Below, piece after piece: positions 17,567 through 24,991 of a stretch of DNA of 56,947 nt. Under the pieces are notes generated by a model. The model was given only the letters and a program-made list of their open reading frames with translations. It did no database searches and was not told the origin of the DNA. The DNA is taken from the NCBI GenBank assembly GCA_947629385.1, contig CANRDO010000018.1, positions 1-56,947 on the forward strand, in the 5' to 3' direction. Position 1 is the stretch's first letter, and each line of letters starts with the position of its first letter. Source of the stretch: an uncultured Lachnospiraceae bacterium (GTDB lineage: Bacteria; Bacillota; Clostridia; Lachnospirales; Lachnospiraceae). The translations under genes were made by a program, and so were the position numbers.

Positions 17567-18507
17567 AGACGACGAAGACGACAAGGACGACGAAGCTGTT
17601 ATTGACGCTGGCGCTGGCGTTTTTCATCGCGGGGGCCGCGCTGGGGATCGCGAGCCTGAGCGCCGGATTTAGCTATCGGGAGTTTGTTCAGAATATGGAA
17701 TCGGGGAGATTTACCCTGATCGGGCCCGGGGAGTGGATCTGGAAGACGCTGGACAGACTGGGAGTTCTGCAGGGAGAGGCAGGCGGTGGGAAGACATTTA
17801 CACAGACCTATACAGGCGTGAGAGCATTGCGCCTGAAGGCCGGTCAGGCCGACTGTAAGATCATTCCCTGCGATGGATCAGAGTGGAAGGTGGAGGGCGA
17901 GCATCTGACTTCCCGTTTTGAATGTAAGCTGGATGACGGAAAGCTTTGCATTGACTGCGGAAATCCGCCCCTGAGTTTTATGAGATCGAGCGACAACGCG
18001 GTGAAGCTTGCGCTGTATGTCCCGCAGGATCAGATCCTCGAGGAGGTTGACATCGAAGCAGGCGTAGGGACGGTGGCGATGGAGGAGGACGGAGCTTTCC
18101 TGAGCTGTGACGAGCTTGACCTGGAATGTGGCGTCGGGGAGATCAATCTCTGTGCGGATATCCGCGAAAAAGCGAAGATAGAAGGAGGAGTCGGGGAAGT
18201 CTGCGTGACGCTGGCCGGAAAAGAAGAGGATTTCAATTACAAGGCACAATACGGGATCGGCAGCGTTACGATTGACGGCGAGGAATACTCAGGCCTCGGC
18301 GGACGCCATAAGGCTGACAATGGTGCGAAGAAGGATGTAAAGATCGAGTGCGGCGTCGGCGAGGTGGAGCTCATGTTCAAGGAGGACGAGACGCAGAGTC
18401 GGGATCAGGAAATTGGAGAGAAAAAAGCGTCATCGGGTCATCATGACGAGGAGGGGGCGGAGCCGGTACAGGAGTACCATGAGGGCGAAGCTCATTCAGA
18501 CCATTAA
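17563..18507 (+). CDS. DUF4097-type beta-repeat envelope protein
   Basis: A 314-residue protein with one N-terminal membrane segment (about 10-32). Residues about 80-275 form a right-handed beta-repeat domain of the DUF4097 kind, with recurring short units such as IEAGVGTV, LECGVGEINL, IEGGVGEV and IECGVGEVEL. The C-terminal about 40 residues are charged and disordered-looking. The domain should lie outside the membrane. Such proteins accompany PadR/DUF1700 genes and are thought to belong to envelope stress circuits; no enzymatic motif is seen. Start ATG 17563 overlaps the previous stop. Confidence 0.83.
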   Translation: MKTTKTTRTTKLLLTLALAFFIAGAALGIASLSAGFSYREFVQNMESGRFTLIGPGEWIWKTLDRLGVLQGEAGGGKTFTQTYTGVRALRLKAGQADCKIIPCDGSEWKVEGEHLTSRFECKLDDGKLCIDCGNPPLSFMRSSDNAVKLALYVPQDQILEEVDIEAGVGTVAMEEDGAFLSCDELDLECGVGEINLCADIREKAKIEGGVGEVCVTLAGKEEDFNYKAQYGIGSVTIDGEEYSGLGGRHKADNGAKKDVKIECGVGEVELMFKEDETQSRDQEIGEKKASSGHHDEEGAEPVQEYHEGEAHSDH

Positions 18508-18539
18508 GAGATATCGCAATATGAAAAGGAGGAAGAGTC

Positions 18540-18719
18540 ATGAAGAAATTATGTAAATCGAGTACGGATCGTAAGATCTGCGGTGTGTGCGGAGGGGTCG
18601 CGGAATATTTCGGGATCGATTCCACCGTGGTGCGCCTGCTGTTTGTCATCTTCGGGCTGGTGTCGGTGGGCGTGCTGTTTTACATCATCGCCGCGCTGCT
18701 GATGCCGCAGGAGGTGTAG
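18540..18719 (+). CDS. PspC-domain small membrane protein
   Basis: A 59-residue protein with the classic PspC layout: a short basic N-terminus (MKKLCKSSTDRKICGVCGG), an amphipathic VAEYFGIDSTVVRLLF, then one membrane helix ending LLMPQEV. PspC domains take part in membrane-stress responses. It starts behind AGGAGGAAG, 32 bases after the DUF4097 gene, and closes the PadR cluster. Confidence 0.92.
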   Translation: MKKLCKSSTDRKICGVCGGVAEYFGIDSTVVRLLFVIFGLVSVGVLFYIIAALLMPQEV

Positions 18720-18753
18720 GGAGCAAGCGTACGCCGGAAAATATAGAAAAAAC

Positions 18754-18782
18754 GAATAATTATCGGCGGACAGGCCATACTC
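18754..18782 (+). promoter_or_regulatory. Possible sigma-G (forespore) promoter of the SASP gene
   Basis: GAATA at 18754-18758 and CATACTC starting at 18776, 17 bases apart. This resembles the forespore sigma-G pattern expected for SASP genes. The match is by eye and imperfect. Confidence 0.4.
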
Positions 18783-18867
18783 TAAATATGCTTTAATAAG
18801 GTTGCGGAAACGGGGCTTTGTTACAGTGTACTTAACGATACCTTGAGTGAAAGGAGTATGGCCTGTC
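18769..18867 (+). repeat. Inverted repeat flanking the SASP leader
   Basis: A 14-base perfect inverted repeat: GACAGGCCATACTC (18769-18782) and GAGTATGGCCTGTC (18854-18867), 71 bases apart. The right arm overlaps the AAGGAG ribosome site and ends just before the ATG of the SASP gene. The left arm includes the proposed -10 box. Confidence 0.8.
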
Positions 18868-18868
18868 T

Positions 18869-19066
18869 ATGTCAGAAAAAAGCAGAAACCTGAAATGGGA
18901 AGAGCTGAGTCCGGACGACCAGCTGAAGTATGAGATCGCAGAAGAGCTCGGGTTGCTCGAGAAAGTCCGCACGGAAGGATGGAAGTCGCTTTCCGCAAAA
19001 GAGACCGGACGCATCGGGGGACTGATGACAAAGAAAAAACGTGAGAGAAGAAGCGGGACGGCTTGA
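18869..19066 (+). CDS. Small acid-soluble spore protein, alpha/beta type (divergent)
   Basis: A 65-residue DNA-coating spore protein. The core LKYEIAEELGLLEKV, followed by GWKSLSAKETGRIGGLMTKK, matches the alpha/beta SASP pattern. It includes the E-I-A-E-E stretch where germination protease Gpr cuts and the GxxGG turn. Such proteins bind forespore DNA and protect it from UV and heat. It is shorter and more charged at both ends than SspA/B. ATG 18869 follows AAGGAG at a rather long 12-base spacing. A sigma-G-like promoter and a large inverted repeat lie upstream. Confidence 0.85.
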   Translation: MSEKSRNLKWEELSPDDQLKYEIAEELGLLEKVRTEGWKSLSAKETGRIGGLMTKKKRERRSGTA

Positions 19067-19159
19067 TTAATTCGCGGAGAATCTTTATAATAAAGGAAAT
19101 CAACGGGACAAAAGCGCTGTCTGCAGGATTGCCGAAATCGACGAAAGGAATTCTCCGCT

Positions 19160-20137
19160 ATGAAAAATCTCCAGCAGGACATTGCGTCCTCAAATTTCAA
19201 GCAGGTCTATCTCCTGTACGGAGAAGAGCTGTATCTGAAGAACCAATATAAAAATAGACTCCGGAAAGCTATTCTGCCGGAGGATGACACGATGAATTTT
19301 TCGGCGTATGAGGGTAAATCAATCGAAGTGCAGCAGGTGATCAGCCAGGCGGAGACATTGCCTTTCTTTGCAGACCACAGGCTGATCCTGATTGAGAACA
19401 GCGGTTTTTTCAAGAAGGCATGCCCGGAGCTGACGGAATATCTGCCACAGATGCCTCAGGAGACGATTCTGCTCTTTGTGGAGGATGAAATCGACAAGCG
19501 TTCAAAGCTGTTTAAGCTGGTTCAGAAGCTTGGTCGCGTGACGGAGCTCGGCCGGCAGGATGAGAAGACCCTGACAAAATGGGTGTCGGGGATGATCCAG
19601 AAGGAGCAGAAGAGAATCACATTTACCGCGCTGAACCGCTTTCTGGAGATGGCGGGGGACGATATGGAAAATATTGCGCAGGAGATGGAAAAGCTTCTGT
19701 CATACACCATGGACAAGGATGGGATCGAGCTGGAGGACGTAGAAGCGATCTGTACTGTGACGACAGAGAACCGTATTTTTGATATGCTTCGCGCCGTGGC
19801 GGAAAAGCGCCAGAAGCAGGCGCTTGATCTGTATTATGATCTGCTCGCGTTGAAGGAACAGCCGATGCGCATCCTGTTTTTGCTGGCGCGGCAGTTTAAT
19901 CAGATGCTGCAGATCAAAGACCTGCGAGAGCAAGGCTACGGTAGCAAGGAGATCGCACAGAAGACCGGTATGGCTCCGTTTATCGTCAAGCGCAGCCTCG
20001 CGCAGGCGGAGCGCTTTTCCGTGGAGATGCTGCGCCGGATCGTGGAGGACTGCGTGAAGGCGGAGGAGGACGTAAAAACCGGCCGCCTCGGCGACCGGCT
20101 GGCAGTGGAGATGCTGATTGTGCGTTTCAGTGAGTAA
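19160..20137 (+). CDS. holA: DNA polymerase III subunit delta
   Basis: A 325-residue clamp-loader subunit that opens the beta sliding clamp during replication. The N-terminus (SSNFKQVYLLYGEELYLKNQ) and the middle (LPFFADHRLILIENSGFF, then ILLFVEDEIDKRSKLFKLV) are typical of HolA. The C-terminal collar helices contain LAEKRQKQALDLYYDLL-like and ILFLLARQFNQML segments. Length fits the family. The start has AAAGGAA upstream. The stop lies 7 bases from the convergent hemolysin III gene. Confidence 0.94.
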   Translation: MKNLQQDIASSNFKQVYLLYGEELYLKNQYKNRLRKAILPEDDTMNFSAYEGKSIEVQQVISQAETLPFFADHRLILIENSGFFKKACPELTEYLPQMPQETILLFVEDEIDKRSKLFKLVQKLGRVTELGRQDEKTLTKWVSGMIQKEQKRITFTALNRFLEMAGDDMENIAQEMEKLLSYTMDKDGIELEDVEAICTVTTENRIFDMLRAVAEKRQKQALDLYYDLLALKEQPMRILFLLARQFNQMLQIKDLREQGYGSKEIAQKTGMAPFIVKRSLAQAERFSVEMLRRIVEDCVKAEEDVKTGRLGDRLAVEMLIVRFSE

Positions 20138-20143
20138 AAGATC

Positions 20144-20794
20144 TCAGATTACATATTCGTACATGCACACTACGTGGCAGAAGCTGCCCGCCATGACGAA
20201 CAGATGAAAGATTTCATGCGAGCCGAAATTTTTATGGATGTCGTTGAATACGGGTAGCTTGAGCGCGTAGATCACGCCGCCGACCGTGTACAGGATCCCG
20301 CCGGCGAGCAGCCAGAGGAAGGCTGGCCGGCTTAAGAGCTCCATGAGCTGTCCGAAGACGGACAGGCAGGCCCAGCCCATTGCGATGTACAGGATGGAAG
20401 AGAACCATTTCGGGCATGTGATCCAGCATGCTTTGACGATCATACCGATTGCGGCGATCGCCCATACCGCGATCAGCAGAAGCTTCCCGGCGTGCGGCTC
20501 GAGAACGAGCAGGCAGACCGGCGTGTAAGAGCCCGCGATCAGCACAAAGATCATCATGTGATCGATCTTGCGGAATACGCGCAGTTTTTTCCCGCTGAAA
20601 TTTACAGAATGGTACAGTGTGCTCGCACCGTAGAGGAGCACCATGCTCGTCATAAAGACCGCCATCGCGATGATCCCGGTGCGGCCGGCGTCGACGGACG
20701 CCTTGGCGAGCGCCGGAATAAAAGCAAGCAGAGCGAACAGCATCCCGATGAAATGGGTGATGGCGCTGCCCGGCTCACGAATGGATTGCGTCAT
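20144..20794 (-). CDS. Hemolysin III family (YqfA/HlyIII-type) membrane protein
   Basis: A 216-residue seven-helix membrane protein of the PAQR/HlyIII superfamily. Conserved residues are visible: the N-terminal EPGSAITHFIG, GASTLYHSV, and the C-terminal GSHEIFHLFVMAGSFCH that supplies His ligands for a metal. The superfamily includes hydrolase-like receptors; haemolysis is a historical name and should not be assumed. Start ATG at 20794 is preceded by AAGGAGGG; an upstream in-frame ATG at 20851 lacks a ribosome site. Confidence 0.9.
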   Translation of the reverse strand: MTQSIREPGSAITHFIGMLFALLAFIPALAKASVDAGRTGIIAMAVFMTSMVLLYGASTLYHSVNFSGKKLRVFRKIDHMMIFVLIAGSYTPVCLLVLEPHAGKLLLIAVWAIAAIGMIVKACWITCPKWFSSILYIAMGWACLSVFGQLMELLSRPAFLWLLAGGILYTVGGVIYALKLPVFNDIHKNFGSHEIFHLFVMAGSFCHVVCMYEYVI

Positions 20795-20930
20795 AAAGAT
20801 CCCTCCTTTTTTGAATGTCGAAATATTGGAATTATGAAACATAGTTTTCAAAACTACATATTGAATAATTCGATACTACTACATGAAGCGAGAGGTGTCA
20901 AGGGATAAGTTTGAGTTTTTTTGCATGAAA

Positions 20931-20969
20931 CAAAAACAGAGAAGCTCCACACGGGAAAACTTCTCTGTT
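20931..20969 (-). terminator. Terminator of the degV-like gene
   Basis: Read on the minus strand: a 10-bp stem AACAGAGAAG / CTTCTCTGTT followed by TTTG. It lies about 30 bases after the degV-like stop codon. Confidence 0.8.
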
Positions 20970-20997
20970 GTCTACAGAATGATATATACTTGCTGAG

Positions 20998-21837
20998 TTA
21001 CTCCCTGGCCACGAAGACAATCCCAAATGCGCCCGGTCCGATGTGTGTCCCGATCGTGGAGCCGATCTGCAGGCGGTTAGCCGTGCGGATGCCCTCCTTG
21101 TGCAGCTTCTCCTCAAAAAAGATGCAGTTCTCATCCCCGTAGGAGTAGATCGCGTAGGCAGGGAAGCGATTGTCGACGCCGAGCTCTTCGACCTGCCTGA
21201 TGATGGACATGATCGCCTTGTTCTTGCCGAGACATTTGCCGAGAATTCCGATTCCGCCCTCTACGGTGAGGGTGATGATCGGCTTGATGTTCGCGAGATC
21301 GCCGATCGCGGCCGCTGTCTTGCTGATGCGTCCGCCGCGCCCCAGAAATTCGAGCGTGTTCAGGGCGGCGAAAACCTTGACGCGGGATTTGATCGCCTCG
21401 ATCTTCTGCACAATCTCGGGAGCGGTCTTGCCCTCATTTCTCAGCTGCAGGGCGTAATCCGCCATCAGCTTGATCGTGTAGGTAGCGGAGCGCGAGTCGA
21501 TCAGGTAGATCTTGTCGTACTCTGCCATGTTTTTCGCCATCTGCGCGGTCTGGAACGTGCCGCTCAGCTCGGACGACAGGAGAATACAGATCAGCTCGTC
21601 GCCTTTTTTCTTCACTTCCTCAAAGACGTCCAGAAACGCTTGCGGAGACGGCTGAGAGGTCTTCGGAAAGTCGCTGCTGTGCTGCAGGATCTCATAAAAT
21701 TCGTCTCGACCCATATCGAAGCCGTCCACATAGCTCTTTTCGCCGATCGCGATACTGATCGGAATAAGATCAAGGCCTTTCTGCCGGATCTCCTCGACTG
21801 TATAATCAGAAGAGGAATCTACTAATATTCGAATCAT
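20998..21837 (-). CDS. DegV-family fatty-acid-binding protein
   Basis: A 279-residue DegV protein, the lipid-carrier component (FakB-like) that presents fatty acids for phosphorylation. The N-terminus IRILVDSSSDYTVEEI and the binding-site segments KTSQPSPQAF, LLSSELSGTFQTA and IDSRSATYTIKLM are characteristic. A second lobe contains GRGGRISK and the C-terminal IGTHIGPGAFGIVFV. Start ATG 21837 is placed 7 bases after GGAGGG; longer in-frame starts lack spacing. No FakA kinase gene is in the window. Confidence 0.93.
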   Translation of the reverse strand: MIRILVDSSSDYTVEEIRQKGLDLIPISIAIGEKSYVDGFDMGRDEFYEILQHSSDFPKTSQPSPQAFLDVFEEVKKKGDELICILLSSELSGTFQTAQMAKNMAEYDKIYLIDSRSATYTIKLMADYALQLRNEGKTAPEIVQKIEAIKSRVKVFAALNTLEFLGRGGRISKTAAAIGDLANIKPIITLTVEGGIGILGKCLGKNKAIMSIIRQVEELGVDNRFPAYAIYSYGDENCIFFEEKLHKEGIRTANRLQIGSTIGTHIGPGAFGIVFVARE

Positions 21838-21901
21838 TTGCATCCCTCCAATTATGCCTATCATATCTCATATTTATTGATTTGAAAAGATGGAAATTGT
21901 G

Positions 21902-22837
21902 TCAAATACCCAAGCGGCCCGCGCGGGAGTCTTTCGGAGATTCGCCGAATTTTTTGCGGTACGCGCGGTAGAACGCGGCGTAGCTCGCAAATCCGCTTCG
22001 CATGCAGGCGTCGGTCACGGATGCGCCGGATTGAATCAGCGTGCGCGCGGCAAACAGTCGTTTCTCTGTGATGTAGGCGCCGATTGTGTAGCCGGTCTCC
22101 CGCCGGAACAGGTGCATCAGGTAAGAACGGTTCAGGAAGCACGCCTCAGCAATCTGGTCTACATTGAGTTCGTCCGTCAGGTGCTCATTGATGAAAGCGA
22201 GGATGGAAAGCACCTGCGGATTTGCTCCGGACGCGACCGGGAATGAGATGTCGTCGCCGTCCAGCGTTCGATTCAGAAGGATCAGAAACTGCAGAAGCAC
22301 AGACTGACGATAGAGTTGAGATTCCGCTGATACAGAGAATGCAAACTGTGTATTTGCATTTTTCGTTTCCGAGAGCTTTCCGGAGGATTCAGGTTTTCGG
22401 GAAGCGGAGGCCTCTTCCAGCGCAGCGTCTGCCAGTTCCCGGTACTGCGGATACAGACGGCTTTCCTGAAAACGGCTGATGCGCAGGACATGGGAACGGC
22501 GGGTGGAGCACAGGGAAAAACAGCGCCCCAGATTTGCGCCGAGCGCCTGATACTGCTCGAAGAGCGCGGGGGAGAGATAGATGATCAGGCGACGGTAGGG
22601 CGTCTCGTCGTGGATGACGGGGCGGTGAACCTCTCCGGCCGGCACGAGCACGATATCGTACGGCTGCAGCTGATATGTCTCGCCTTCAATATAGTAGCTC
22701 ACACTGCCGCTCACGAAGAGCAGCAGCTTGTGGAAATCATGGTAATGGCTCTGAAAATCACGCGGCTTTGCGCTGGTCAGGTAGAAGATCCGGAAATCGC
22801 TGTTCAGATAGCCTGTTTTCTGGTAAAGAGCGGACAT
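21902..22837 (-). CDS. AraC-family transcriptional regulator with cupin sensor
   Basis: A 311-residue activator-type regulator. The N-terminal cupin domain (about 15-100) shows HYHDFHKLLLFVSGSVSYY and YDIVLVPAGEVHRP, typical of sugar- or small-molecule-sensing AraC proteins. Two helix-turn-helix units lie at the C-terminus (about 210-305; VDQIAEACFLNRSYLMHLF and VTDACMRSGFASYAAFYRAY). ATG 22837 has GGGAGG upstream; the in-frame GTG at 22852 overlaps that site. It stands alone between degV and dapF, so its target is unknown. Confidence 0.92.
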   Translation of the reverse strand: MSALYQKTGYLNSDFRIFYLTSAKPRDFQSHYHDFHKLLLFVSGSVSYYIEGETYQLQPYDIVLVPAGEVHRPVIHDETPYRRLIIYLSPALFEQYQALGANLGRCFSLCSTRRSHVLRISRFQESRLYPQYRELADAALEEASASRKPESSGKLSETKNANTQFAFSVSAESQLYRQSVLLQFLILLNRTLDGDDISFPVASGANPQVLSILAFINEHLTDELNVDQIAEACFLNRSYLMHLFRRETGYTIGAYITEKRLFAARTLIQSGASVTDACMRSGFASYAAFYRAYRKKFGESPKDSRAGRLGI

Positions 22838-23094
22838 TGCGCTGCCTCCCACAGTTTTGATATTTTATGCAGACATGGCCTGACGCAGGCAGCTTATAGC
22901 GGTGCAGAGGCGCCGGTCTTCGGGCTGCCATATAGGTATGTCAGGCTGATCTTTGCGAAGATGTTAGCATAGAAACGCACTATTTGCAAGGAAAAGAGCA
23001 GAATATAAGTTTTTATTGAAGAAAATGATGAGTAAAATACAACATATCAGTAAAAAACACAGGAATCATTACGATCAGGCAGAAGGGGGCCGGG

Positions 23095-23958
23095 ATGATG
23101 GAACTGACGTTGAGCATGTATCAGAGCTTCGGAAACGATTATCTGATCTACGATTGTTTGAAAAATGAGTATGAGCTGAAACCGGAGGATATCCGTCACA
23201 TCTGTGACCGCCAGTTCGGCGCGGGCTCGGACGGCATTCTGGTCGGGCCGCTGCAGATCTTTGGCAAGATGGGCGTGAAGATCTACAACCCGGACGGGAG
23301 CGAGGCCGCGATCAGCGGCAACGGCATCTGCATTTTCGCGAAGTATCTGAAGGATGCCGGTTATGTGGTCAAAAAAGAATTTGTCCTGCAGACGCAGAGC
23401 CGCGAGGTGACAGTCCGCTACCACAACGAAGAAGCGAAGGAAATGACGATCTCGATGGGCAAGCTGTACTGCGGACAGACAAAGCCTGTGGAAGAGGGCG
23501 CGGAGCATGAAAAGAGCGAGCAGGTACCCGTAAGCTATGAGGGAGAAGAGTACTGCGGTACCTGCGTGTGGATGGGCAATCTGCACTGCATCATCCCGAT
23601 GAAGGAGATTTCCAGGGAGGCTGTCTGCAGGATCGGATCGGAGCTTGAAAAATCAGAGCGCTTTCCGGACGGGATCAATACGCAGATCATCCGTATTGCG
23701 GATAAAAATAATATTTACACCGAGGTTTACGAGCGAGGCGCAGGATACACGCTCGCGTCGGGAAGCAGCTGCTGCGCGGCGGCCGGGGTGGCATACCAGC
23801 TCGGGCTGACAGATCCCTGCGTATATGTACACATGCCCGGCGGCGTACTGACCGTGAAGGTGGATGAAAATATGAACGCCCATATGACAGGCAGCGCGGA
23901 TTACATCGGACGCATGATATTGTCGGATGAGTTTCTGCGGAAGTATCAGATCGGATAA
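23095..23958 (+). CDS. dapF: Diaminopimelate epimerase
   Basis: A 287-residue cytoplasmic enzyme that converts LL- to meso-diaminopimelate for lysine and peptidoglycan synthesis. The two halves carry the catalytic cysteines: SGNGICIF (about residue 80) and SGSSCCAAAG (about residue 226). Other family marks are FGNDYLIYD, GAGSDGILVGP, YNPDGSEA and YERGAGYTLASG. In classical DapF the first site reads GNGxRC; here it is GNGIC, a variant. Starts at the tandem ATG 23095/23098 behind AGGGGG. Confidence 0.92.
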   Translation: MMELTLSMYQSFGNDYLIYDCLKNEYELKPEDIRHICDRQFGAGSDGILVGPLQIFGKMGVKIYNPDGSEAAISGNGICIFAKYLKDAGYVVKKEFVLQTQSREVTVRYHNEEAKEMTISMGKLYCGQTKPVEEGAEHEKSEQVPVSYEGEEYCGTCVWMGNLHCIIPMKEISREAVCRIGSELEKSERFPDGINTQIIRIADKNNIYTEVYERGAGYTLASGSSCCAAAGVAYQLGLTDPCVYVHMPGGVLTVKVDENMNAHMTGSADYIGRMILSDEFLRKYQIG

Positions 23959-23984
23959 TTTAATATTTAATATACCTTTTGAAT

Positions 23985-24010
23985 CGGCGGGGCGCCCGAA
24001 CACCCCGCCG
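23985..24010 (+). terminator. Terminator-like hairpin after dapF
   Basis: An 8-bp GC stem CGGCGGGG / CCCCGCCG, followed by TATTCTATT rather than a clean T run. Weak but well placed, 27 bases after dapF. Confidence 0.55.
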
Positions 24011-24027
24011 TATTCTATTAAATCATA

Positions 24028-24060
24028 TTGAAATTATAGGAATTGTGAGATATAATTTTC
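24028..24060 (+). promoter_or_regulatory. Promoter and possible operator of the Rrf2-type gene
   Basis: TTGAAA (24028-24033), spacer 17, TATAAT (24051-24056). The arms AAATTATA (24031-24038) and TATAATTT (24051-24058) form an inverted repeat over the two boxes, a plausible autoregulatory site. Confidence 0.6.
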
Positions 24061-24104
24061 CAAGAGGGTTTGCCGGTCATCAAACGGCAATTTGGAGGAA
24101 GACT

Positions 24105-24539
24105 ATGAGAATATCGACAAAGGGAAGATACGCGCTGCGGCTTATGCTGGATCTCGCGGTGCATGCGTCCGGCGATCCGATCCGCCTCAAGGATGTGGCG
24201 CGCCGCCAGAACATTTCAGAAAAATATCTGGAGCAGATCATTTCTGTGCTGAACAAGGCCGGTTATGTGCGAAGCATCCGCGGACCGCAGGGAGGTTATG
24301 TGCTGCAGAAAGCGCCGGAGGAATATACGGTAGGCATGATCCTGCGGCTGACGGAGGGCAGTCTCTGTCCGGTGGAATGCGTGGATGAGGCAGGGACTCC
24401 CTGCGCGTCTGAAAAAGAATGTACGACACGGCTTCTCTGGAAGAAGCTGAACGACGCGATCAACGGCGTGGTGGATACGGTCACGCTGGGAGATCTGGTA
24501 GACTGGAGAGCGCAGCAGGCGGATCATTATGTGATCTGA
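24105..24539 (+). CDS. Rrf2-family transcriptional regulator
   Basis: A 144-residue winged-helix regulator of the Rrf2 (IscR/CymR/NsrR) family. The N-terminus MRISTKGRYALRLMLDLA, the recognition region RQNISEKYLEQIISVL and the wing RSIRGPQGGYVL are typical. The segment SLCPVECVDEAGTPCASEKEC holds four cysteines in the region where Fe-S-binding family members carry their ligands, so an iron-sulphur cluster is possible. ATG 24105 follows GGAGG; a longer open frame upstream contains the promoter and is rejected. No isc or cys genes adjoin it, so the regulon is unknown. Confidence 0.92.
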   Translation: MRISTKGRYALRLMLDLAVHASGDPIRLKDVARRQNISEKYLEQIISVLNKAGYVRSIRGPQGGYVLQKAPEEYTVGMILRLTEGSLCPVECVDEAGTPCASEKECTTRLLWKKLNDAINGVVDTVTLGDLVDWRAQQADHYVI

Positions 24540-24578
24540 TCGTTTTGCGGCAGCCGGTCGGAGGGAAGGAGTCGTCAG

Positions 24579-24908
24579 GTGCAGATACGGATATTGCCGT
24601 CTGCGATGATCCGCAGGAGATACAATGAGATCGTGAAGATCTGCCGGGAGGAGAGAATTCCAGTATTTTTGACCAGAAATGGGGAAGAAGATCTGGTTGC
24701 GGTTTCGGTAGAGGATTTTTTTCTGGGAGAACAGCAGATTCTGCTTCGTGAAAAACTGGTCGATATCGAGAAGCGGCGCAGGGCAGGAACGAAGGATCTC
24801 TCTGCGCAGGCGGTTTTCAGCCGGCTGCGGGAGAGAATCGAGAATTACGAGCTTCTGGAGCTGACGCAGGAAAACGAATATCCGGAAGGCGGAGAAAAAT
24901 ATATCTGA
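24579..24908 (+). CDS. Phd/YefM-like antitoxin without a neighbouring toxin
   Basis: A 109-residue protein. Residues 1-60 (IRILPSAMIRRRYNEIVKIC, then RIPVFLTRNGEEDLVAVSVEDF) match the Phd/YefM antitoxin fold, which binds operator DNA and neutralises a RelE- or Doc-type toxin. The C-terminus is charged and unlike standard toxin-binding tails. It starts at GTG 24579 behind GGAGGGAAGGAG. No toxin gene follows; the next gene is convergent. It may be an orphan regulator. Confidence 0.75.
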   Translation: MQIRILPSAMIRRRYNEIVKICREERIPVFLTRNGEEDLVAVSVEDFFLGEQQILLREKLVDIEKRRRAGTKDLSAQAVFSRLRERIENYELLELTQENEYPEGGEKYI

Positions 24909-24916
24909 AAATACGT

Positions 24917-24957
24917 TGATCCGTGAAAGCAGCTGCAGGCAGGAGTTTCACGGATCA
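24917..24957. terminator. Hairpin between the antitoxin and the convergent S1 gene
   Basis: A 12-bp perfect stem TGATCCGTGAAA / TTTCACGGATCA around a 17-base loop. T runs are weak on both strands, but the position suits a bidirectional terminator. Confidence 0.6.
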
Positions 24958-24991
24958 GCATATTTGTATGGCCCATTACAGGGTCCGGGGA

